A DNA stretch of 8,837 nt from JAXDLH01 sp034666705 (GCA_034666705.1 JAXDLH010000182.1:1-8837); one strand, 5' to 3'; shown: positions 1 through 7,303, counted from the first letter of the stretch. Notes: a model not told the origin generated them from the sequence alone. Translations and numbers: made by a program.

Positions 1-534
1 CATGACAGCGTCCTGCGCAGCATGGCCGCGAGACTTCCCGGCAGTGAAGAGGCGCTGCTGCGCATTGGCGGCGTCGGGCAGCAAAAGGCGGCGGCGTACG
101 GCGAAGCGTTCCTCGCCTGTATCGCCGAGTTCGTTGCCGAGACGGGGGCGCAGCCAGCCGATGAGCCGCCACCAGCGCTGCGACGGGCGCGAGCCGCAGC
201 CGGGGCATCGGCGCTCACGACGCTGGCGCTGTTCAACGAGGGGCGGAGCCTCGCCGAGGTAGCGGCTGCCCGCCAACTTGCGCTGCGGACTGTAGAGGAC
301 CACCTGGCGGAGGCCCTCGAAGCCGGGGGGCACGTTGACCTCGATCGGCTCGTCGACTCGGAGCGGCGCGCGGCGATCGAGCGCGCCATCGGCGAGCTCG
401 GCGAGGCATCGCTATTGCGAACCATCATGGACCGGCTCGGCGACGGCTATACGTTTGGCGAGATCAAGCTCGTGCGTGCTGCCCTGAGCCGCAGCCAGCC
501 TACCGAATCGCGCGATCTGGCCGCAGCCGAATAG
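1..534 (+). CDS. recQ: RecQ-type ATP-dependent DNA helicase, C-terminal part (5' truncated by window)
   Basis: The frame is open from base 1 and ends at TAG 532-534, giving 177 visible residues. The upstream helicase core lies outside the window. Residues 1-45 match the end of an HRDC domain: HDSVLRSMAARLP, then LLRIGGVGQQKAAAYG, the typical 'I-x-G-V-G-x-x-K-x-x-x-Y-G' block. A proline/alanine-rich linker (about 46-68) leads to a helical winged-helix-like segment (about 69-160) containing ALFNEGRSLAEVAAARQLA and a repeat of such helices. This matches the HTH_40-type module found after HRDC in many RecQ proteins. RecQ helicases unwind DNA 3'-5' in recombination and replication-fork repair, and the HRDC module helps bind DNA. 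The visible part holds no catalytic motif, so the assignment rests on the HRDC plus HTH order. The gene converges on gltX across 61 bp. I have not assigned a start because it lies outside. Confidence 0.85.
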   Translation, partial: HDSVLRSMAARLPGSEEALLRIGGVGQQKAAAYGEAFLACIAEFVAETGAQPADEPPPALRRARAAAGASALTTLALFNEGRSLAEVAAARQLALRTVEDHLAEALEAGGHVDLDRLVDSERRAAIERAIGELGEASLLRTIMDRLGDGYTFGEIKLVRAALSRSQPTESRDLAAAE

Positions 535-595
535 CGAGCGCACCCTTCGAGGTGAGGGCTATCCGCGTCCACTGGTCTGACCGACATATGCCTCG
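535..595. other. Convergent intergenic gap between recQ and gltX
   Basis: Both genes end here with TAG. There is no strong hairpin followed by a T-run on either strand. A weak stem, CACC (541-544) with GGTG (551-554), is visible. TAGCGAG at 532-538 is an exact inverted copy of CTCGCTA at 592-598, so the two stop codons lie inside a 7-bp inverted repeat with a 53-nt loop. I cannot support a terminator call. Confidence 0.4.
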
Positions 596-2062
596 CTACG
601 GCGTGCCGGATCGGAGGCGGGCCACGGCGGCGGCGAGGCGGTCGACGGTGCGTTGGCGGCCGAGGACGACCATCGTGTCGAAGAGGGGCGGGGTGGCAGT
701 CTTGCCGGTGATCGCGAGGCGAATTGACATAAAGAGTTGGCCGGCCTTGAGGCCAAGCTCGTCACTCAGGGTGCGGAATGCCGCTTCCAGGGAGGCGGCC
801 TCGAAAGGGTCGAAGCTGGCGACGAGCTCGCGGCTGCGCTCGAGCGCGGGGATCATCTGCTCCGAGGTGACGCCTTTAGGAACGAGCGCCGCCGCATCGT
901 AGTGCACGTCGTCGGTGAGCAGGAAGTCGGTGAGCTCGGTGATCTCGGACAGGGTGCGCAGCCGATCCTGGAAGAGGGCGGCGATCGCGGTAAGATCGGC
1001 GTCCGGCAACGTGACGCTGGCGTAGCCAAGGAACGGGCGGAGCCGGCGGGCGAGCTCCTCGGGCGGCAGCGCTCTGATGTACATGCCGTTGAACCAGTCG
1101 AGCTTGGCGTGGTCGAAGATCGCGCCGGTCTGGTTGACGCGCTCGAGATCGAACTGCTCGATCAGCTCGTCGAGCGTGAAGAGCTCCTGCTCGGTACCGG
1201 GCGACCACCCGCACAGCGCCAGGTAGTTGCGGAGCGCCTCGGGCAGGTAGCCGGCCTCCTGGAAGGCGGCGATGCCCGTGGGGCCGTGGCGCTTGCTCAG
1301 CTTTTTGCGGTCCGGACCGAGGATCGTCGGCAGGTGCGCGAAGATCGGCGGCTCCCAGCCGAACGCCTGGTAGAGCAGCACGTGGCGCGGGGTGCTGGAG
1401 ATCCACTCGTCGCCGCGCAATACGTGGCTGATCTCCATCTCATGGTCGTCGACCAGATGGGCGAGGTGGTACGTCGGGAATCCGTCCGACTTCAGGATGA
1501 CGAAATCGTCGAGCACCCGGTTCTCCCAGGTGATGGCGCCGTGGATCACGTCGTGAAACGTGGTGCTGCCGTCGAGCGGCGCGGCGAAGCGCACGACGGA
1601 TGGCGCGCCCTCCGCCTCGCGGGTGGCGCGCTCTGCGGGCGTCAGGTCGCGGCAGAGCCGGTCGTAGCCAGGCGGCTCCTTGCGGGCCTGCTGCTCGCTG
1701 CGCAGTTTCTCGAGCCGCTCCGTCGAGCAGTAGCACCGATATGCTTTCCCGTTGGCGATGAGCTGCGCGACGTAGCGGTGATAGAGCGGCAGGCGCTCCG
1801 ACTGCTCGTACGGCGCGTACGGGCCGTCCTTGCGCGGTCCCTCATCCCAGTCGAGACCAAACCACTCGACGGCGTCGAGCAGGGCGTCGATGGCGCCCGG
1901 CACGAGCCGCTCGCGGTCAGTATCCTCGATGCGGATCACGAAGGTGCCGCCGCGCTGCCGGCCGAAGAGCCAGTTGAACAGAAACGTGCGAAACGTGCCG
2001 ATGTGCGGCAGGCCCGTTGGGCTTGGCGCGATGCGAACCCGCACCGGTCGCGGCTCGCTCAT
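596..2062 (-). CDS. gltX: Glutamyl-tRNA synthetase (class I aminoacyl-tRNA synthetase)
   Basis: This 488-residue protein has the usual length for bacterial GluRS, which attaches glutamate to tRNA-Glu in the cytoplasm. The Rossmann fold opens with RIAPSPTGLPHIGT, where the HIGH-type signature is HIGT at residues 20-23. FVIRIEDTDRER (41-52) is the glutamate/ATP pocket block. C110, C112 and C137 (CYC ... YDRLC) look like the zinc-binding insert. HVLRGDEWISSTPRH lies near 213-227, and the KMSKS-type loop is KLSKR at 254-258. The rest (about 300-488) is the helical anticodon-binding region. The ATG overlaps the TGA of the upstream rluD gene by four bases (ATGA), with GGAG 8 nt before it, so translational coupling is likely. 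It is last in the ileS-rluD-gltX block. Whether it also charges tRNA-Gln for the GatCAB route cannot be told from this window. Confidence 0.97.
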   Translation of the reverse strand: MSEPRPVRVRIAPSPTGLPHIGTFRTFLFNWLFGRQRGGTFVIRIEDTDRERLVPGAIDALLDAVEWFGLDWDEGPRKDGPYAPYEQSERLPLYHRYVAQLIANGKAYRCYCSTERLEKLRSEQQARKEPPGYDRLCRDLTPAERATREAEGAPSVVRFAAPLDGSTTFHDVIHGAITWENRVLDDFVILKSDGFPTYHLAHLVDDHEMEISHVLRGDEWISSTPRHVLLYQAFGWEPPIFAHLPTILGPDRKKLSKRHGPTGIAAFQEAGYLPEALRNYLALCGWSPGTEQELFTLDELIEQFDLERVNQTGAIFDHAKLDWFNGMYIRALPPEELARRLRPFLGYASVTLPDADLTAIAALFQDRLRTLSEITELTDFLLTDDVHYDAAALVPKGVTSEQMIPALERSRELVASFDPFEAASLEAAFRTLSDELGLKAGQLFMSIRLAITGKTATPPLFDTMVVLGRQRTVDRLAAAVARLRSGTP

Positions 2063-3084
2063 GAGGCACGCTCCGCAGTGATGCTCGCGCGAATGCCAGC
2101 CAGCTCACGCAATGCGGCCAGGGCGGCCTCCAGATCTGGTGGCAGCTCGGCGACGAACGTCCGCTCCGTCTTGCCGACCGGCGAGGTGAGTGTGAGCTCG
2201 TGCGAATGGACGAATTGGCGCTCGAGGCGGCCGGGCGCGCGCCCGCGGCCGTAGGTCCGGTCGCCGGCAACTGGGTGGCCGATGTAGCCGAAATGGACGC
2301 GTAGCTGGTGGGTGCGGCCACTCGGCAAGCCGGCGTCGACGTACGTAAATCCGGGCAGTCGCTCCAGCACCCGGAACTCGGTGCGCGCTGTACGCCCGTC
2401 GGCGCGCACCGCCATCTTCTGGCGGTTGACGCGGTCGCGGCCGATCGGCGCCTCGATGATCCCTTCGTCCTCTTGAATCGTGCCGACGACCAGCAGGCGA
2501 TAGCGTTTGTGGATCTTGCCCTGCTGCATTTGCCTCTGCAAAAAAGCCACGGCCTCGGGCGTCTTGCCGACGACCATCACCCCGGAGGTGTCCTTGTCGA
2601 GGCGGTGCACGATGCCCGGGCGCTTCTGGCCGGTCGGGTCTTGCAGCTCCGGGAAGCGCGCCAGGAGGGCGTGGACCAGCGTCCCGCTCTCGTGCCCAGG
2701 GGCTGGGTGTACGACGAGCCCCGCCGGCTTGTCGAGCACCACAATCGCGGCGTCTTCGTGGAGCACGTCGAGCGTAATCGTCGGGTCGGGCTCCAACAGC
2801 GCGTGCGCTGCTACGGGGCGGATCTCCAGCCGGTCGCCCTCCTGGAGACGCGCCGCGGCCTTGGTCGGCTGGGCATTCAGCGTCACAGAGCCATTCTCGA
2901 CCAGACGCTGCCACTCCGAGCGTGAGTGCTCGGGCAGATACTGGCCGAGGTAGGCGTCGAGCCGTCGACCCGCCCCATACGGCGCGACGAGATGGATGGT
3001 CACCGGCAGAGCGGTCGAGACGGTGCGCGTGCGGTTGACGATGCGTATGGCGTGCCGGGCAGGTCCCGGTCGTCGATTCGTCAT
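2059..3084 (-). CDS. rluD: RluA/RluD-family ribosomal large subunit pseudouridine synthase
   Basis: This 341-residue protein has the RluD layout. An N-terminal S4 RNA-binding domain (about 38-90: RRLDAYLGQYLPEHSRSEWQ, LVENGSVTLNAQ) is followed by the catalytic domain. Its signature HRLDKDTSG is at residues 160-168, with the presumed catalytic aspartate at D163. GRTHQLRVHFGYIGHPVAGD (256-275) is the second conserved block. Enzymes of this family turn uridine into pseudouridine in 23S rRNA (RluD acts in helix 69). The exact target cannot be read from sequence alone. The ATG is 5 bp after the ileS stop and no clear Shine-Dalgarno precedes it, so it may depend on ribosomes finishing ileS. About 35 residues precede the S4 domain, and a GTG at codon 28 is a possible shorter start. 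Its stop overlaps the gltX start. Confidence 0.93.
   Translation of the reverse strand: MTNRRPGPARHAIRIVNRTRTVSTALPVTIHLVAPYGAGRRLDAYLGQYLPEHSRSEWQRLVENGSVTLNAQPTKAAARLQEGDRLEIRPVAAHALLEPDPTITLDVLHEDAAIVVLDKPAGLVVHPAPGHESGTLVHALLARFPELQDPTGQKRPGIVHRLDKDTSGVMVVGKTPEAVAFLQRQMQQGKIHKRYRLLVVGTIQEDEGIIEAPIGRDRVNRQKMAVRADGRTARTEFRVLERLPGFTYVDAGLPSGRTHQLRVHFGYIGHPVAGDRTYGRGRAPGRLERQFVHSHELTLTSPVGKTERTFVAELPPDLEAALAALRELAGIRASITAERAS
2071..2074 (-). promoter_or_regulatory. Shine-Dalgarno for gltX inside the end of rluD
   Basis: On the minus strand GGAG stands 8 nt before the gltX ATG and lies within the last rluD codons. Together with the ATGA stop/start overlap, it supports this gltX start. Confidence 0.6.
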
Positions 3085-3089
3085 GGGGG

Positions 3090-6000
3090 TTAGCCCATCC
3101 GGTCGATGGCGATGAGCAGGTCATAGCCTTCGAGGATGCCTTGCCAGATCGTGGCGTCCTCCGGCGTGTCTGCGCCATCGAGCTGCGCGATCCGGTCGGC
3201 GCCCACGTCGGCGCGAATCTGGTCGGCGCGGGCCTCGATGATCTCCGCTAGCTCGCTTGGCGCCCGATACGCCAGCGCGATGCGGTCCTCGACGCGCAGC
3301 CCAGCGTCGCGCCGCAGCGTTTGCACGCGGTGCACGAACTCGCGCGCGAGCCCCTCGGCGCGCAACTCGGGTGTGACCGTGCCGTCGAGCGCCACGGCGA
3401 TCCCGCCCTGCCATTGCAGGTCCTGGGCGAGCGCCCGATTCTCCAGCGGCTGCAGGCTCACGCTCACCTCGTCCGCGCCGAGGACCTCACCATCCACGCT
3501 GACCGTGCCATCCTGGTTTAAGCGGTACTCGCCGTTCTGCAGCGCGCGGTTCACCGCGGGGAACTTGGCGCCGAGGCGTGGACCGAGCACGCGCGGGTTG
3601 GCTCGCACCACGCGCCGCGCGAACTCCTCGACGTTGTGGGCAATCTCCACCCGCTGCACGTTCAGCTCATCGGCGATCTCGCTGCGCAGCTCGTGCGAGA
3701 GCGCCAGCTCCGCGCCGGCGCCGCTCGCGATCGTGATCGCCGGCAGCGGTTGGCGTACGCGGATCTGGGCATCGCTGCGCGCCGCGCGGCCGAGGGTCAC
3801 GACCTCGCGGGCCAGGGCCATCTCTTCGTCGAGCGAGGCGTCGATGCGGCTGGCGTCGGCCGTCGGATAGGGCGTCAGGTGGACGCTTTCGAGCGCGTCC
3901 TCGTCGGTCGAGCGGACGAGGTTGCCGTACATCTCCTCGGCGAGGAACGGCATGATCGGCGCCGTCAGCCGGGCGAGCGTCACGAGGCACTCGTGCAGCG
4001 TCCGGAACGCGGCGTCCCGGTCGGCGGGTTCCGCCGCGCGCGAGAAGCGGCGCCGGTTGCGCCGGAGGTACCAGTTCGAAAGGTCGTCGACGAAACGATC
4101 GACGCCGTCCCTGACCGCGGCCAGGTCGAACGTGCTCAGCTCGGCATCTGCAAGCTGGACGAGCTGCTCGAGCTGCGAGATGATCCAGTGGTCCAGCTTT
4201 GTCCGCTCGCCGTGCAGGCTCGGCGCGGTCGGGTCGAAGTGCTCCACTTCCGCGTTCGTGACGAAGAAGCGGTACACGTTCCACAGGGTGAGCAGCTTGC
4301 GCCGCACCTCCTCGGCGGGGCCGTAGCCGAAGAGCAGGTTGCTGGTCAGGCTCTGGCCGGCGTAGAGCCAGCGCATCACGTCGGCGCCCATCCGCTCGGC
4401 GGCCTCCTCGAACCAGATAGCGTTGCCGAGGCTCTTGTGCATCGGGCGCCCGTTCTCGTCCATCAGCTTCTCGTATACGAGCACGGCCTTATAGGGCGCG
4501 CGGTCTTCGAGCGCCACGCTCATGAAGAGCATGCTGTAGAACCACAGCCGAATCTGCTCCCGCATCTCGGAGACCCAGTCCGCCGGGAACCAGCGGGCCC
4601 ACTCCTCGGGGTCCTTGAGCGCGCCGGGGCCGAGCGTGGAGAACGGCACGATACCGGCATCCAGCCAGCAGTCGCCGACCTCCGTCACCCGCTCGGCGGT
4701 CTCCCCGCACTGTGGGCAGCGAATCTTGACGGCGTCGATCCACGGCCGGTGCAGCTCGCGGACCTCCTCCATTCCGGAGACGGCTAGCTCACGCAGCTCG
4801 TCCATCGAGCCCACAATCGTCATGGTGTTACACGCGCTGCACGGGTAGAACGGCAGCGGCAGCCCCCAGTAGCGCTTACGAGAGATGCACCAATCGCCCA
4901 TGTTGTTGAGCCAGTCCTCCATCCGCTTGCCGGCGGAGGGGGGCGTCCACGCGACGGTGCGCGCCGCGGCGATCATGCGAGGGCGAATCTCGTCGGCGGA
5001 GATGAACCACTCGGACACGCCGCGGAAGACGATCTGCTCGCCGCAGCGCCAGCACGTCGGGTAGCGGTGCTCGATCTCGGCCACGCGGTGCAGCATGCCC
5101 TTCTCGCGCAGCGAGTCGAACACCGTATCGTTGACGTGGCGCACGTTCATCCCCGCTAGCACGCCGTACTCGGCAGGGTAGGTGCCGTTCTCGTCGATGG
5201 GCACGAGCACCGGTAGTCCATGCTCCTGCGCGAGCGCGAAGTCCTCGGCGCCGCAGCCGGGCGCGATGTGGACGATGCCGGTGCCCTCGTCCTCGCCAAC
5301 GTCCGCCCAGGGTACGACGCGGTGCGCGACCTCCGCCTGCGCGGGCAGCTCGTCGAATGGGCCACGGTAGAGCCAGCCCACGAGGTCGCTGCCCTTGAGC
5401 GTGCGGACGACCTGGTGGGGCGTGTGCAGGGCGTCGAGGGTCTTTGCCGACAGGTAATAGGTATCCTCGCCAGCCTCGACCTGCGCGTAGTCCAGCTCGG
5501 GATGGACGGCGAGCGCGACGTTTGCCGAGAGCGTCCACGGCGTGGTGGTCCACACGAGGAAGTAGGCGTCGTCGTGGCCCACGATTGGTACGCGGAAGAA
5601 GACCGACGGGTGTACCACGTCGCGGTACGAGTCAGTCCCGACCAGCTCGTGTTGGGAGAGCGACGTGCCGCAGCGGATGCACCACGGCATCGTGCGCCAG
5701 CCCTTGTAGAGCCAACCGCGCTCGTTGCACACCTGCAAGAAGTGCCAGATGTGCTCGATGTTGTTGTCGTCCATCGTGTAGTACGAGTGGTCCCAGTCGT
5801 TCCACATCCCCAGCCGTTTCGACTGCTCCGTGATCACGCTGGCATACTTCAAGACCCGCTCGCGGCACTTCTCCGCGAAGCGGTCGAGCCCGTACTCCTC
5901 GATCTGCCGCTTTGAGTTGAGGCCCAGCTCCTTCTCGACTTCGACCTCGACCCAGAGCCCCTGGCAGTCGAACCCGTTCTGGTAGCGCTGGTCGAAGCCT

Positions 6001-6224
6001 TTCATGGCGTGATAGCGCTGGTAGACGTCTTTATAGGTACGGCCCCACGCATGGTGGACGCCCATCGGATTATTGGCGGTGATTGGGCCGTCGATGAACG
6101 ACCAGCGGGCATTGCCGCGGTTGCGCTCGACGAGCTTCTGGAAGGTCTGCCGCTCGTCCCAGAAGCCCAGGACGTCGCGCTCCAGGGCGGGGAAGTCGAC
6201 CTCGGGGGAAACGGGCTTGTACAA
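3090..6224 (-). CDS. ileS: Isoleucyl-tRNA synthetase, type 2, with altered HIGH (GVHH) and KMSKS (PMHKS) motifs
   Basis: From the TTG at 6224 this is a 1044-residue class I synthetase that charges tRNA-Ile in the cytoplasm. The N-terminal block ends in NNPMGVHHAWGRT, so the HIGH position reads GVHH (residues 55-58). The CP1 editing domain is intact: WTTTPWTLSANVAL (225-238) and GTGIVHIAPGCGAED (314-328), with the conserved editing aspartate at 328. WCISRKRYWG (445-454) is typical of Ile/Val/Leu enzymes. Cysteine pairs CxxC near 391, 462 and 503 may bind zinc. The KMSKS loop reads PMHKS (594-598). A helical anticodon-binding domain and a long C-terminal region with NPRVLGPRLG and FVHRVQTLRRDAGL place it in type 2. 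TTG is preferred because AGGAGG lies 4 nt upstream and the protein then begins LYKPVSPEVDF, like relatives. An in-frame GTG at 6272 (1060 residues) lacks a Shine-Dalgarno and sits at the edge of a hairpin. It heads the rluD-gltX operon. Confidence 0.95.
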   Translation of the reverse strand: MYKPVSPEVDFPALERDVLGFWDERQTFQKLVERNRGNARWSFIDGPITANNPMGVHHAWGRTYKDVYQRYHAMKGFDQRYQNGFDCQGLWVEVEVEKELGLNSKRQIEEYGLDRFAEKCRERVLKYASVITEQSKRLGMWNDWDHSYYTMDDNNIEHIWHFLQVCNERGWLYKGWRTMPWCIRCGTSLSQHELVGTDSYRDVVHPSVFFRVPIVGHDDAYFLVWTTTPWTLSANVALAVHPELDYAQVEAGEDTYYLSAKTLDALHTPHQVVRTLKGSDLVGWLYRGPFDELPAQAEVAHRVVPWADVGEDEGTGIVHIAPGCGAEDFALAQEHGLPVLVPIDENGTYPAEYGVLAGMNVRHVNDTVFDSLREKGMLHRVAEIEHRYPTCWRCGEQIVFRGVSEWFISADEIRPRMIAAARTVAWTPPSAGKRMEDWLNNMGDWCISRKRYWGLPLPFYPCSACNTMTIVGSMDELRELAVSGMEEVRELHRPWIDAVKIRCPQCGETAERVTEVGDCWLDAGIVPFSTLGPGALKDPEEWARWFPADWVSEMREQIRLWFYSMLFMSVALEDRAPYKAVLVYEKLMDENGRPMHKSLGNAIWFEEAAERMGADVMRWLYAGQSLTSNLLFGYGPAEEVRRKLLTLWNVYRFFVTNAEVEHFDPTAPSLHGERTKLDHWIISQLEQLVQLADAELSTFDLAAVRDGVDRFVDDLSNWYLRRNRRRFSRAAEPADRDAAFRTLHECLVTLARLTAPIMPFLAEEMYGNLVRSTDEDALESVHLTPYPTADASRIDASLDEEMALAREVVTLGRAARSDAQIRVRQPLPAITIASGAGAELALSHELRSEIADELNVQRVEIAHNVEEFARRVVRANPRVLGPRLGAKFPAVNRALQNGEYRLNQDGTVSVDGEVLGADEVSVSLQPLENRALAQDLQWQGGIAVALDGTVTPELRAEGLAREFVHRVQTLRRDAGLRVEDRIALAYRAPSELAEIIEARADQIRADVGADRIAQLDGADTPEDATIWQGILEGYDLLIAIDRMG

Positions 6225-6228
6225 CGGG

Positions 6229-6234
6229 CCTCCT
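6229..6234 (-). promoter_or_regulatory. Consensus Shine-Dalgarno of ileS
   Basis: The minus strand carries AGGAGG, a perfect anti-16S match, 4 nt before TTG 6224-6222. The spacing is short but usable. It decides the start: the alternative GTG at 6272 would place this motif inside the coding region. Confidence 0.65.
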
Positions 6235-6250
6235 GGCGCAACAAAACGAT

Positions 6251-6270
6251 GCTCGCCCCAACGGACGAGC
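6251..6270 (-). promoter_or_regulatory. Hairpin plus U-rich run in the ileS leader (possible attenuator)
   Basis: On the minus strand GCTCGTCC, loop GTTG, GGGCGAGC forms an 8-bp stem with one T-G wobble. It is followed by ATCGTTTTGTT and then, 16 nt after the stem, the AGGAGG of ileS. The shape resembles an intrinsic terminator/attenuator, or a structure controlling access to the ribosome site. No T-box consensus (TGGNACCGCG) is visible, so the class of regulation is unknown. Confidence 0.35.
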
Positions 6271-6325
6271 ACGGTCGGGCCGATACGACGAGGGGGATTG
6301 CAATAACGGGATGCCGAAAGAGTTT

Positions 6326-6334
6326 ACCATAGCA
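6326..6334 (-). promoter_or_regulatory. Possible extended -10 promoter for ileS
   Basis: The minus strand reads TGCTATGGT, an extended -10 (TGn plus a hexamer sharing four of six bases with TATAAT). It lies about 100 bp before the TTG start. I see no good -35 box 16-18 bp upstream. Transcription from here would give a leader of roughly 95 nt that includes the hairpin. Confidence 0.3.
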
Positions 6335-6401
6335 CCAGGCACCCTCCTGACCGACGGCAGGGCAGGGAGTACTGAACATAACGTAGCGATTGGACGCATC
6401 A

Positions 6402-7217
6402 ATGGGTCTATTCCAGGGCGCGCCGGACGCGCACGTGCGCGAGAGCGGGCCGTTCGACGTGATCGGCGACGTGCATGGCTGCCACGTTGAGCTCGAGGAG
6501 CTGCTGGCCCAGCTCGGGTACGAGGGGCTCGCCGGCGACGGGTGGGACGTCGATCCTGCCGATCTGCCACGGCACCGGGAAGGGCGGCGGGTCGTGTTCC
6601 TCGGCGACCTGACCGATCGGGGCCCGGACTCAATCGGCACCATCCAGCTCGCCTGGCGCATGCATCAGGCCGGTATGGCGCTGTTGGCGCCCGGCAATCA
6701 CGACAGTAAGCTGCTGCGTTACCTGCGCGGCCGCAACGTGCGGCTCACGCACGGCGCCGAGACCACCGCAGCCGAGGTGCAGGCGTTGTCGCCGGCCGAG
6801 CGCGAGCGACTTCGGCAGGTCGTAGAGGCGATGATTGGCGGCGCGCCGCCGTATCTCATCCTCGACCATGGGCGCCTCGTGGTCGCCCATGCCGGGATCC
6901 GCCAGGATATGGTCGGCGACCGGTCGGGCCGCACCGAGGACTTCGTGCTGTACGGCGACGTAAACGGGCAAACGACTGCGGAAGGCTTTCCGGTGCGACG
7001 CGATTGGGCCGCACGCTACAGCGGTGAGGCGCTCGTCGTGTACGGCCACACGCCGGCGCGCGAGGCCGTATTCCGCAACAACACGATCAACGTCGACACC
7101 GGCTGTGTGTTCGGGGGCAGCCTGACGGCGCTGCGCTATCCAGAGCGGGATCTCGTGCAGGTGCCGGCCCATGAGACGTATTGGACCCCCGTCCACTGGT
7201 CGCACGTGCCGGCGTGA
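6402..7217 (+). CDS. Metallophosphatase of the PrpE / Pnkp-phosphatase type (calcineurin-like)
   Basis: This 271-residue protein carries the whole metallophosphoesterase motif set: GDVHG (22-26), GDLTDRG (68-74), GNHD (98-101), AHAG (162-165) and YGHTP (214-218), then NVDTGCVFGGSLTALRYPE. These supply the Asp/His/Asn ligands of a two-metal centre. The order and the C-terminal DTGCVFGG block match PrpE-type bis(5'-nucleosyl)-tetraphosphatases and the phosphatase domain of bacterial polynucleotide kinase-phosphatase (Pnkp). Here the domain stands alone, with no kinase or ligase part. Likely substrates are Ap4A-like dinucleotides or other phosphomonoesters and diesters, and the exact one cannot be fixed from sequence. 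ATG 6402 was chosen. TTG 6390 in the same frame would add four residues, and neither has a good Shine-Dalgarno. It is transcribed divergently from ileS. No signal peptide is visible, so it is probably cytoplasmic. Confidence 0.88.
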   Translation: MGLFQGAPDAHVRESGPFDVIGDVHGCHVELEELLAQLGYEGLAGDGWDVDPADLPRHREGRRVVFLGDLTDRGPDSIGTIQLAWRMHQAGMALLAPGNHDSKLLRYLRGRNVRLTHGAETTAAEVQALSPAERERLRQVVEAMIGGAPPYLILDHGRLVVAHAGIRQDMVGDRSGRTEDFVLYGDVNGQTTAEGFPVRRDWAARYSGEALVVYGHTPAREAVFRNNTINVDTGCVFGGSLTALRYPERDLVQVPAHETYWTPVHWSHVPA

Positions 7218-7278
7218 TCGGCTCGTTGCTGGGGGTCATTGCTAGAGAAATGTATGAGTGTCGGGAGAACGACGCTTG

Positions 7279-7296
7279 CGCCGCCCGTCGGCGGCG
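7279..7296 (+). other. Perfect GC hairpin just before the Shine-Dalgarno of the secreted-protein gene
   Basis: CGCCGCC, loop CGTC, GGCGGCG forms a perfect 7-bp stem ending 2 nt before GGAGG. No T-run follows, so it is a poor intrinsic terminator for the upstream phosphatase. A leader structure influencing translation or RNA stability is an alternative. Confidence 0.35.
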
Positions 7297-7298
7297 AT

Positions 7299-7303
7299 GG
7301 AGG
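7299..7303 (+). promoter_or_regulatory. Shine-Dalgarno fixing the TTG start at 7312
   Basis: GGAGG is followed by 8 nt and then TTG 7312-7314, an ideal spacing. The earlier in-frame candidates (GTG 7258, ATG 7297) lack such a site. Confidence 0.6.

Noticed and set aside
737..2254. A 505-codon open frame on the + strand, antisense to gltX and the end of rluD
   Set aside because: It mirrors the strong codon pattern of gltX, has no recognisable domain and is rich in Arg/Val/Glu as expected for GC-rich antisense frames.
3636..4787. A 383-codon open frame on the + strand inside ileS
   Set aside because: It is antisense to a complete, motif-bearing IleRS and has the composition of a GC-rich shadow frame.
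6270..6330. A leader peptide starting at the minus-strand ATG 6330-6328
   Set aside because: The nearest GGAGG is about 12 nt away, the frame does not stop before ileS, and no run of isoleucine codons is present.
6225..6340. A T-box riboswitch before ileS
   Set aside because: AGGGTG occurs on the minus strand near 6345 but is not followed by the GNACCGCG part, and no specifier stem could be recognised.
6002..6661. A minus-strand frame running from within the phosphatase gene into ileS
   Set aside because: It overlaps two genes with clear motifs, is rich in Arg/Ser/Pro and shows no domain.
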